Part shown: piece after piece, positions 50,217-57,685 of the stretch
Layout of the letters: each line of letters starts with the position of its first letter
Numbering within the stretch: the stretch's first letter is position 1
Assembly (NCBI RefSeq): GCF_024494575.1
Contig: NZ_JANHDO010000003.1
Coordinates: 310,001-374,000, forward strand
Source: Halorubrum salinum
GTDB taxonomy: Archaea > Halobacteriota > Halobacteria > Halobacteriales > Haloferacaceae
Reading direction: 5' to 3'
Length of the DNA: 64,000 bases
Made by a program: the position numbers and the translations under genes
Notes under the pieces: generated by a model
What the model saw: the letters and a program-made list of their open reading frames with translations, nothing else
Told to the model about the DNA's origin: nothing
Database searches by the model: none

Positions 50217-50588
50217 ATGCGCATTGCGCTCATCGCCCACGACGAACTGAAAGACGAGATGGTCGCGTTCGTCACCGCTCACGCTGACGCCCTCGGAGAG
50301 TGTGAACTGGTGACGACCGGGACGACGGGAAAGCGGATCGCAGACGAGACGGGCCTCGCGGTGAATCGACAGGCCTCGGGTCCGTACGGCGGCGACCTCC
50401 AGATCGGCGGGATGATCGCGGACGGGACCGTAGACGGCGTCGTGTTCCTCAGGGACCCGCTCACCGCGCAGGCACACGAGCCGGACATCTCGGCGCTGTT
50501 GCGCGTGTGCGACGTGAAAGACGTCCCGCTGGCGACGAACGTCGCCTCCGCCGACCTCCTCGTCGACGGACTCCTCGGCGACGGGTGA
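50217..50588 (+). CDS. mgsA: Methylglyoxal synthase
   Basis: A 123-residue protein with the mgs fold, which eliminates phosphate from dihydroxyacetone phosphate to give methylglyoxal. Residues expected for catalysis and phosphate binding are present: D60 (GGDLQIG), D80 and H87 ([12 protein letters not shown]), matching D71, D91 and H98 of the E. coli enzyme, plus an N-terminal IAHDELK and TTGTTGK phosphate loop. It is a little shorter than bacterial copies (about 150). It has its own TATA box directly after the E1/lipoyl operon, so a metabolic link is possible but not required. Confidence 0.93.
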   Translation: MRIALIAHDELKDEMVAFVTAHADALGECELVTTGTTGKRIADETGLAVNRQASGPYGGDLQIGGMIADGTVDGVVFLRDPLTAQAHEPDISALLRVCDVKDVPLATNVASADLLVDGLLGDG

Positions 50589-50676
50589 GCGCGTTCGGTC
50601 CCGTCGAGGCCGCCGATTATCATCGTAGAGACTCCGTCCGGCGATGTTTTACCCCCGGCCGTCGTACGACCCGCCG

Positions 50677-51174
50677 ATGAAGCGTCCGGATCGGCTCCGC
50701 GTCGTCGTCGCGGTCGCGCTGCTCCTCGCGGCTCCGGGGGCTGTGAGCGGCGCGGCCCTCACGGGGCCGGCTCAGGCGGCAGACGACGGGCTCCCCGGCG
50801 ACCCGAGCGACGGCTCGGTCGAGCCGATGACGGCGTGTTTCACCGGCGACGGATATCCCATCTCGATAGGTGAGACGGGGGCGACGCTGGACGCGCTCGT
50901 CCACCTCTCCGTGTTGACGGACCCGGCGGTCGGCAACGAGTTCGGAATCGAGGCGGCCGGCACGTTAGAAGACGACTCGATCGTGACGCTCGCCGCCGGC
51001 GTCAGACTCACCGCGCGAGAGGCGATCGCGGACGGCGTCGACCCGTTCGCGGCGTTCGACATCCTATATACCTACGAACTCCGCCTCCCGATGTTCAGCG
51101 GGTCGATAGACGAGACGGAATACCGGGACAGCGGCTCGCCGTTCCGATCGAGCGCGGGCGTCGTCCCGTGTTGA
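50677..51174 (+). CDS. Predicted secreted haloarchaeal protein
   Basis: A 165-residue protein that begins MKRPDRLRVVVAVALLLAAP, a Sec-type signal peptide probably cleaved after about residue 30 (ALTGPAQA-AD). The mature part has a cysteine near its start (ACFTGDGYPISIG) and one at the very C-terminus (VVPC), which could form a disulfide outside the cell. A TATA-like ATGTTTTACC about 27 bases upstream supports this start over an ATG at 50644. The function is unknown; it looks like a small extracellular or cell-wall protein. Confidence 0.7.
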   Translation: MKRPDRLRVVVAVALLLAAPGAVSGAALTGPAQAADDGLPGDPSDGSVEPMTACFTGDGYPISIGETGATLDALVHLSVLTDPAVGNEFGIEAAGTLEDDSIVTLAAGVRLTAREAIADGVDPFAAFDILYTYELRLPMFSGSIDETEYRDSGSPFRSSAGVVPC

Positions 51175-51265
51175 CGTGTTCCGGCCGTCGCGTTCGGGTT
51201 CGCGGGTCGAGGTCATCGAACGCGACGCCAGCGTTCGTTGACTCGACCGCCGGCGAGTCCCGACG

Positions 51266-51715
51266 TCAGACCGGAGGACCGTCTTCCTCGTAGTTCGTTT
51301 CGAGGATGATCATCGTCTGTGACCGCGAGAAGCCGTCCATCTCCGCTATCCGGTCGAACATCAGTTCTCGGAGGCTCCCGGTGTCGGCGGCGACGACGCG
51401 GAGGAGCACGTCCCACTCGCCGGTCGTCAGGTGGATCTCGCGGACCTCGTCCACGTCGCGAAGTCCGTCGATCGCGTTCTCCTCGCGCCCCTGTTCGACC
51501 CGGAGCCCGACGAACGCGCTCACGCCGTACCCGACCGCCTCGGGGTCGACCGACGCGTGGTATCCCTCGATGACTCCCGCCTCCTCCATGCGACCCACCC
51601 GGTCGTGGACCGTCGCACTGGACATGTCGATGCGGCGTGCGACCTCGGAGAACGGCGTTCGTGCATCCGCCTGAAGGATTCGGAGGATGGCGCGGTCCGT
51701 CTCGTCGAGTTCCAT
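51266..51715 (-). CDS. Lrp/AsnC-family transcriptional regulator
   Basis: A 149-residue regulator. An N-terminal HTH (LDETDRAILRILQADARTP, then EVARRIDMSSATVHDRVGRM) is followed by a RAM ligand-binding domain (VSAFVGLRVEQG, IHLTTGEWDVLLRVVA). Lrp proteins act as dimers or octamers and sense amino acids. The gene is divergent from ileS, which suggests amino-acid-linked control. A perfect inverted repeat (51714-51730) covers its start codon. An ATG at 51730 is an alternative start. Confidence 0.92.
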   Translation of the reverse strand: MELDETDRAILRILQADARTPFSEVARRIDMSSATVHDRVGRMEEAGVIEGYHASVDPEAVGYGVSAFVGLRVEQGREENAIDGLRDVDEVREIHLTTGEWDVLLRVVAADTGSLRELMFDRIAEMDGFSRSQTMIILETNYEEDGPPV

Positions 51716-51730
51716 GCGTACGATACGCAT
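51714..51730. promoter_or_regulatory. Palindrome ATGCGTA-CGA-TACGCAT over the Lrp start
   Basis: Perfect 7-base arms around CGA sit exactly on the start codon of the Lrp gene. Lrp proteins commonly autoregulate, so this is a candidate binding site. Confidence 0.5.
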
Positions 51731-51846
51731 CCGCCGGACTTGGCCCTTCCGGAGCCACGTGGTCGCGATACACGACCCGTGATACGCGACACCACGCCGG
51801 TGCGTGACTCCGCCGTATTCAAATATCCGCGCCAAGACCGATCCGT

Positions 51847-54800
51847 ATGGACGATATCGACGACCAGTACACGCCCGCCGACGTCGAGTCGGCGGTCGAC
51901 GAGTACTGGGACGACGCCGACGCCTACGAGGCGGCCAAGGAGGCGCACGCCGACGACCCGCCGTTCTTCTTCGTCGACGGACCGCCGTACACCTCCGGTC
52001 AGATGCACCTCGGGACGGCGTGGAACAAGACGCTGAAAGACGCCGTCATCCGCCACAAGCGGATGACCGGCCATCGCGTCACCGACCGACCGGGCTACGA
52101 CATGCACGGGCTCCCGATCGAGGTGAAAGTCGAGGAGGAGCTCGGCTTCGAGAACAAACGCGACATCGAGGAGTACGGGATGGAACCGTTCATCGAGCGG
52201 TGTAAGGAGTTCGCCTTAGAGAACCGCGCGGCGATGGACGAGGACTTCAAGTCGATCGGCGTGTGGATGGACTGGGAGGACCCGTACGAGACGGTCTCGC
52301 CCGAGTACATGGAAGCCGCGTGGTGGGCGTTCTCGGAGGTCGCAGACAAGGGACTCGTCGAGCAGGGGAAACGCTCCATCTCGCAGTGCCCGCGGTGTGA
52401 GACCGGCCTCGCGAACAACGAGGTCGAGTACGAGGACGTCGAGGACCCCTCCATCTACGTGAAGTTCCCCCTGGCCGACCGCGAGGGGAGCCTCGTCATC
52501 TGGACGACGACGCCGTGGACCATCCCGGCGAACACCTTCGTCGCGGTCGACGAAGACCTCGCGTACAACGCGGTTCGCGCGGAGAAGAACGGCGAGGAGG
52601 AGCTGCTCTACGTCGCCGAAGAGTGCGTCGAAGACGTGCTCGGTGAGGGGCGCTACGAGGACTACGAGATCGAGGCGGAGCTCTCGGGGAGCGACCTCGT
52701 CGGCTGGGCGTACGACCATCCGCTCGCCGACCACGTCGCCGAGTACCCCGACTTCGAGGGCGCGGGGCAGGTGTACGCCGCAGACTACGTCGAGGCCGAC
52801 CGGACCGGACTCGTCCACTCCGCGCCCGGCCACGGGGAGGAGGACTTCCATCGCGGCACGGAGCTCGGACTCGACGTCTACTGTCCCGTCGGGCCGAACG
52901 GAGAGTTCTCCGAGGCCGCAGGCGAGTACGCCGGGGAGTTCGTCCGCGACGCCAACGGCGACATCATCGACGACCTCGTCGCCGACGGTCACATGCTCGC
53001 GCACGGGACCGTCGAGCACAGCTACGGCCACTGCTGGCGGTGTGACACCGGGATCATCCAGCTCGTCACCGACCAGTGGTTCATCTCCATCACGGACGTG
53101 AAAGACGACCTCCTCGACAACATGGAGGCGTCGGAGTGGCACCCTCAGTGGGCCCGAGACAACCGCTTCCGCGACTTCATCGAGGACGCCCCCGACTGGA
53201 ACGTCTCCCGCCAGCGGTACTGGGGAATTCCGATCCCGATCTGGGTGCCCGAGGACGCGGACCCGGACCACCTCGACGAGGACATGATCGTGGTCGGCAC
53301 CCGCGAGGAGCTGTCAGAGCGGGTGGAAGAAGACGTCGACCCCGACGCGATCGACCTCCACCGTCCCTCGGTCGACGACCTCACGATCGTCGAGGACGGT
53401 ACGACGTACCGCCGCGTCGAGGACGTCTTCGACGTGTGGCTGGACTCCTCTGTCGCCACGTGGGGCACGCTCGGCTACCCGAGCGACGAGGCCGCTCACG
53501 ACGAGCTGTGGCCCGCGGACCTGATCATCGAGGCGCACGACCAGACCCGCGGCTGGTTCTGGTCCCAGCTCGGGATGGGGACCGCCGCGGTCGGCGAGGT
53601 CCCCTACGAGGAGGTGATAATGCACGGGTTCGCCAACGACGAAGACGGCCGGAAGATGTCCAAGTCCGTCGGCAACATCGTCACGCCCGAGGAGGCGATA
53701 GCGCGCGCCGGTCGCGACCCGCTGCGGACCTACCTGCTCAGTCACGACCAACAGGGGGTCGACCTCGCGTTCGAGTGGGACGGGCTCGGCGAGATCCAGG
53801 GGAAACTCAACATCCTCTGGAACGTGTTCCGGTTCCCGCTCGAATACATGGATCTCGACGGGTACGACCCGGCCGAGCCGGACCTGTCGGACGGCGACCT
53901 CGAACTCGTCGACCGGTGGGTGCTCTCTCGGCTTCAGTCGGTCGAGACGGAGGTCACCGAGGCGTGGGACGACTACCGCGTCAGCGACGCCGTCAACGCC
54001 GTGATCGAGTTCGTCACGCAGGACGTCTCTCGATTCTACGTGAAGGCCGTCCGCGACCGGATGTGGGAGGAGGCCGACTCCGCCTCGAAGCGCGGGGCGT
54101 ACGCGACCCTCGCGACGGTCCTCGACGAGGTGATCCGACTGCTCGCGCCGATCGCTCCCTACCTCACGGAGCGGATGTACCAGACGCTCGACGGCGGGGC
54201 GACCACGGTCCACCAGCTCGCGTATCCGGAGCCCGACGACGACCTGCGCGACCCCGACCTCGAACGCGACGTGGCGGTCCTCCGCGACGTCGAAGAGGCC
54301 GCCGCCAACGCCCGCCAGCAGGCCGGTCGCAAGCTCCGGTGGCCCGTGCCGCGCGTAGTCGTCGAGACCGACGACGAGGAGGTCGCCGCCGCCGTCGAGC
54401 GGCTCGCAGACCTCATCGCCGACCGCGTCAACGCCCGCGAGGTTCGCGTCACCGACGCGTTCGACGAACTGGTCGAGACCGCGGAGCCGCAGATGAGCGA
54501 GATCGGTCCCGCCTTCGGCGGCGACGCCCAGGAAGTGATGGAAGCGGTGCAGGGGGCGACTCGCGAGGCCGTCGAGGCCGGCGACGTCACGGTCGACGAC
54601 GATCCCGTCGACCTCGACGACGCGATGGTCGAGTACGTCGCCGAGCCGCCGGAGAACGTCACCGGCGTCGAGTTCGACGGCGGGGCCGTGTACGTCGACA
54701 CGTCGCTGACGCCGGCGATCGAGTCCGAGGGGTACGCCCGCGACGTGATCCGTCGGATTCAGGAGATGCGAAAGGACCTCGATCTGGACGTCGAAGCGCG

Positions 54801-54996
54801 GATCCGCGTCGGCGTGGCCGTCGACGATGACCGCGTCGCCGGGTTCGTCGACGACCACGCCGACCTGATCGCCGGCGAAGTCCGAGCCGACGCGTGGCTC
54901 GACGACCCGAGCGAGGCGGCGGGAGAGGAGGGACTCACGGAGGAGTGGGAGGTCGAAGGGGTCACGGTCACGATCGGGATCGAACCGGTGTCGTAA
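51847..54996 (+). CDS. ileS: Isoleucyl-tRNA synthetase
   Basis: A 1,049-residue class I synthetase of normal archaeal length. The HIGH-type signature is PPYTSGQMHLGTAW (about residues 43-56) and the KMSKS loop is DGRKMSKSVGN (about 597-607). The CP1 editing domain lies between, containing WTTTPWTIPANTF and GHGEEDF. The anticodon-binding and C-terminal domains occupy the last third, with acidic additions. It charges tRNA-Ile and edits misacylated valine. A TATA-like TTCAAATATCC lies about 24-34 bases upstream. The divergent Lrp gene is a possible regulator. Confidence 0.97.
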   Translation: MDDIDDQYTPADVESAVDEYWDDADAYEAAKEAHADDPPFFFVDGPPYTSGQMHLGTAWNKTLKDAVIRHKRMTGHRVTDRPGYDMHGLPIEVKVEEELGFENKRDIEEYGMEPFIERCKEFALENRAAMDEDFKSIGVWMDWEDPYETVSPEYMEAAWWAFSEVADKGLVEQGKRSISQCPRCETGLANNEVEYEDVEDPSIYVKFPLADREGSLVIWTTTPWTIPANTFVAVDEDLAYNAVRAEKNGEEELLYVAEECVEDVLGEGRYEDYEIEAELSGSDLVGWAYDHPLADHVAEYPDFEGAGQVYAADYVEADRTGLVHSAPGHGEEDFHRGTELGLDVYCPVGPNGEFSEAAGEYAGEFVRDANGDIIDDLVADGHMLAHGTVEHSYGHCWRCDTGIIQLVTDQWFISITDVKDDLLDNMEASEWHPQWARDNRFRDFIEDAPDWNVSRQRYWGIPIPIWVPEDADPDHLDEDMIVVGTREELSERVEEDVDPDAIDLHRPSVDDLTIVEDGTTYRRVEDVFDVWLDSSVATWGTLGYPSDEAAHDELWPADLIIEAHDQTRGWFWSQLGMGTAAVGEVPYEEVIMHGFANDEDGRKMSKSVGNIVTPEEAIARAGRDPLRTYLLSHDQQGVDLAFEWDGLGEIQGKLNILWNVFRFPLEYMDLDGYDPAEPDLSDGDLELVDRWVLSRLQSVETEVTEAWDDYRVSDAVNAVIEFVTQDVSRFYVKAVRDRMWEEADSASKRGAYATLATVLDEVIRLLAPIAPYLTERMYQTLDGGATTVHQLAYPEPDDDLRDPDLERDVAVLRDVEEAAANARQQAGRKLRWPVPRVVVETDDEEVAAAVERLADLIADRVNAREVRVTDAFDELVETAEPQMSEIGPAFGGDAQEVMEAVQGATREAVEAGDVTVDDDPVDLDDAMVEYVAEPPENVTGVEFDGGAVYVDTSLTPAIESEGYARDVIRRIQEMRKDLDLDVEARIRVGVAVDDDRVAGFVDDHADLIAGEVRADAWLDDPSEAAGEEGLTEEWEVEGVTVTIGIEPVS

Positions 54997-55162
54997 GCGG
55001 ACGCTGGTCGACGCACGAACCGCGTGGCCGTCGGGGTCGAAATCGATCGAACGCCGCGTCTCTGTGAGTGAGCGGCCAGCCGATCGGCTGTTCGTCGAGT
55101 ATCTGTGTGGGGTACAGTGACATCCCGAAACCTATAGGTGATCGCTTTCCCCATGGTCACGT

Positions 55163-55633
55163 ATGCATGTTCGGGCGGCCCGGCCCGACGACGCGGAGGC
55201 GCTACGGACGGCCGTCTCGCGAGCCCGAGAGGCGACCGTCTTCGACGATATCGGATCCCCGCTTCTCGACGTGTCCGCCGCCGGCGTCCGCGAGGCGGCC
55301 GCGGAGGCGGAGTGGTCGTTCCTGATGGAAGACGACGACGGCCCCGTCGGCGTCGCCATCGCACACCCCGACACGGAGGGGACGGAGGCCGAGCTGCTCG
55401 CCCTCTGGGTCCACCCGACCCACGCCGGCGAAGGCGTTGCGGACGACCTGCTCTCTCGGGTCGCGTCCTCGGTGATCGACCGCGGCGTCGACACCCTCCG
55501 TGCGAGCGTCCCGACCGACAGCCCGGGCGCACAGGAGTTCTTCGCGTCGTACGGCTTCGAGCCGCGGGAGACGCGACGCGGTCCCGCGGGCGACGAGACC
55601 ATCGTCGCCACCGACGTGGACGCGCTCCAGTGA
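55163..55633 (+). CDS. GNAT-family N-acetyltransferase
   Basis: A 156-residue GNAT protein. Conserved parts are the N-terminal VRAARPDDAEALRTAV, the acetyl-CoA loop LWVHPTHAGEGVADDLL (in the Q/R-x-x-G-x-G/A position), and the C-terminal QEFFASYGFEPRE. The substrate is unknown; protein N-termini, polyamines and small molecules are all possible for such single-domain GNATs. A palindromic TATA-like ACCTATAGGT lies about 24-33 bases upstream. Confidence 0.88.
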   Translation: MHVRAARPDDAEALRTAVSRAREATVFDDIGSPLLDVSAAGVREAAAEAEWSFLMEDDDGPVGVAIAHPDTEGTEAELLALWVHPTHAGEGVADDLLSRVASSVIDRGVDTLRASVPTDSPGAQEFFASYGFEPRETRRGPAGDETIVATDVDALQ

Positions 55634-55696
55634 CGCACCGCACGCGCGACGGGGTGAAGTGAAGACGATAGCGTTCCCAACGACACCCGTCCACCG

Positions 55697-56191
55697 ATGA
55701 GTTCCGCCGACGTCGCCCCCGCCCTCCTCGTCGCGCTCGGTGTCGCGCTCTGTATCGTCGCTCTCGCGAGCCTGCCGTCCGGAAGCCGACTGCGCCGGCT
55801 CTACGGAGTCGCCGACACGGACGATCGGGGCGCACGGGCGAACGCGGCCGTCCTCGCGGGAACCGGCGCGTTTCTGCTCGCGCTCGCCGCCGCGATCGTC
55901 GCCGACGTCCCCGACCGGATCGTCGCCGGCGGGGCGCTCGGAGTCAGCGCCGTCGGGACGCTCGGTCTCGGCTGGCTCGTCCGCTACCGCGACCGGCGTG
56001 AACTCCTGACGACCCCGGACGTGAGCCGCGAGCGGGCGCGCCGGCTCGGCGGTGCGGCGATGGCGACCGGAGTCCTGCTCTGCTTCCCGCTCGTGGGGGT
56101 CCTACTGGGGGCCAGCGAGACCGTGATAGCGGCCGTGACACTCTTTGTCGGCGGAATGGTCGGCGGCCTCGTGGCGCTCGCGTATCGGTAG
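55697..56191 (+). CDS. Membrane protein with about four helices, function unknown
   Basis: A 164-residue protein with four hydrophobic segments (about 8-25, 50-67, 75-95 and 113-160, the last probably two helices) and a short cytoplasmic loop RYRDRRELLTTPDVSRERARR. The RRLYGVADTDDRGARANAAV after helix 1 is a polar segment. The composition resembles DUF3784-like small membrane proteins, but I cannot confirm the family. It lies 63 bases after the GNAT gene with no clear promoter of its own, so the two may be co-transcribed. Confidence 0.7.
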   Translation: MSSADVAPALLVALGVALCIVALASLPSGSRLRRLYGVADTDDRGARANAAVLAGTGAFLLALAAAIVADVPDRIVAGGALGVSAVGTLGLGWLVRYRDRRELLTTPDVSRERARRLGGAAMATGVLLCFPLVGVLLGASETVIAAVTLFVGGMVGGLVALAYR

Positions 56192-56210
56192 ATCTGTTCT
56201 GCCAGCGTCG

Positions 56211-56639
56211 TCACTTCAGCCGTTCCTGTAAGAACGAGGGGTGTGCAGCGGTGACACCGTCGATCGCGAGCAGCTTATCCGAGATCACGTCACCCAGTTC
56301 GTCGCCGTCGCCGGCGCGGACTTCGGCCATCAGCATGTGGTCGCCAGAAGAGGTGTAAAGCGCCTGCACCTCGTCGAGCTCTTTCAGCTCGCGGGTCGCC
56401 CCGACGTACTTGCCGGAGTCGACGTCCATCCCAACCATGGCGATCGACTGCGAAGAGAGCTTCTTCGGGTCGATCTCTGCCGAGTACCCCACGATAACCC
56501 CCTTCTCTTCTAAACGATCGATGTACTTCCGCACGGTCGGCTTGGAGACCTCGGCGCGTTCTGCGATCTCGGCGCAGGACGCCTGCGCGTCCTCCTCTAA
56601 CACCGACAGGATCCGTTCTTCCGTCGATACCGTACTCAT
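56211..56639 (-). CDS. Lrp/AsnC-family regulator (LrpA1-like)
   Basis: A 142-residue Lrp protein: HTH about 8-50 (CAEIAERAEVSKPTVRKYIDRL), then a RAM domain (AMVGMDVDSGKYVGA, ALYTSSGDHMLMAEV). It looks like the LrpA1 group of haloarchaea. The TATA element (56661-56670, minus strand) sits 22-31 bases before the ATG. It lies 105 bases downstream of korB on the same strand, so it has its own promoter but may also be read through from korAB. It may sense an amino acid linked to the 2-oxoacid metabolism of KorAB. Confidence 0.9.
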   Translation of the reverse strand: MSTVSTEERILSVLEEDAQASCAEIAERAEVSKPTVRKYIDRLEEKGVIVGYSAEIDPKKLSSQSIAMVGMDVDSGKYVGATRELKELDEVQALYTSSGDHMLMAEVRAGDGDELGDVISDKLLAIDGVTAAHPSFLQERLK

Positions 56640-56660
56640 ACCCGTGGGTTTGTCTCCGTA

Positions 56661-56670
56661 GAAAAAATAC
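56661..56670 (-). promoter_or_regulatory. TATA box of the LrpA1-like gene
   Basis: On the minus strand GTATTTTTTC lies 22-31 bases before the ATG at 56639. Confidence 0.5.
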
Positions 56671-56744
56671 CTTCCGAATCGAAAAACGAGACGAACGGAC
56701 ACCGAACCGCGCCGGATCGGCGGCCCGCTCTGGCGGTCGGGGCG

Positions 56745-57683
56745 TTACGCGTGCTTGTCGAGGAACGAGTCGTGAGACCGCTCCCACTCGTAGTCGTCGT
56801 CCCAGTACCGCTCTGCGAGCGGCTCCTCTGGCATCTCGCCGATCGCGCGCTTCTCTTCGCCGTACGACGGGCGGTCTTCGTCCACGTAGAAGCGGCCGGT
56901 GAGGACCTCGCCCTCGTAGAGCGACTCCTCAGTCGTCCGCATCATCTCTTGGGCCTCGACGCGGTCCGTCTTGTCGAAGTCGTAGTCGTCGGACTCGTTG
57001 ACGTCGATGTACGGGACGTACTGACGCGCGTCCTTGTTCCAAGTCGGGCACTGAGTGAGGAAGTCGACGTGGGCGAACCCGTCGTGTTCGATCGCCTCGA
57101 TGAGGATCTCTTTGGCCTGGTTCGGATTGACCGCGGCCGTGCGGGCGACGTAGGATGCGCCCGCGTTGAGCGACATCGAGAGCGGCTTGATCGGCTCCTT
57201 GGCGCTGCCGGACGGCTGGGTCTTCGACTTGTGGCCCTTCGGGCTGGTCGGGGACGTCTGCCCCTTCGTGAGCCCGAAGATCTCGTTGTTGAACACGATG
57301 TACGTCATGTCGTGGTTCTCCCGGGCCGTGTGGATGAAGTGGTTCCCACCGATCCCGTACCCGTCGCCGTCGCCGCCGGCGGCGATGACTTCGAGGTCGG
57401 GGTTCGCCAGCTTCGCGGCGCGGGCCACGGGCAGCGAGCGCCCGTGGATCGTGTGGAACCCGTACGTGTCGAGGTAGCTGTTCAGCTTGCCGGAACAGCC
57501 GATCCCGGTACAGAGCAGGGTCTCCTCGGGCGTGCGCCCGACTTCCGGGAGCGCCTGTTTCAGCGCCTTCAGGACGCTGAAGTCACCGCAGCCCGGACAC
57601 CACGTGGGCTGGGGCTCGACGCCCGGTGTGTACTCGTCGCGGTCGATCTCTCGCTCCTCTCCGATTGCTGAAAACGTGCTCAT
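56745..57683 (-). CDS. korB: 2-oxoacid:ferredoxin oxidoreductase, beta subunit
   Basis: A 312-residue thiamine-diphosphate-binding subunit. It shows WCPGCGDFSVLKAL near the N-terminus, GIGCSGK with a cluster cysteine, and the TPP motif GDGDGYGIGGNH with NNEIFGLTKGQTSPTS. With KorA it catalyses CoA-dependent oxidative decarboxylation of 2-oxoglutarate or pyruvate to acyl-CoA with ferredoxin reduction, the haloarchaeal replacement for dehydrogenase complexes in the citric acid cycle. It starts two bases after korA ends. Which 2-oxoacid is used is not certain from sequence. Confidence 0.94.
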   Translation of the reverse strand: MSTFSAIGEEREIDRDEYTPGVEPQPTWCPGCGDFSVLKALKQALPEVGRTPEETLLCTGIGCSGKLNSYLDTYGFHTIHGRSLPVARAAKLANPDLEVIAAGGDGDGYGIGGNHFIHTARENHDMTYIVFNNEIFGLTKGQTSPTSPKGHKSKTQPSGSAKEPIKPLSMSLNAGASYVARTAAVNPNQAKEILIEAIEHDGFAHVDFLTQCPTWNKDARQYVPYIDVNESDDYDFDKTDRVEAQEMMRTTEESLYEGEVLTGRFYVDEDRPSYGEEKRAIGEMPEEPLAERYWDDDYEWERSHDSFLDKHA

Positions 57684-57685
57684 TG

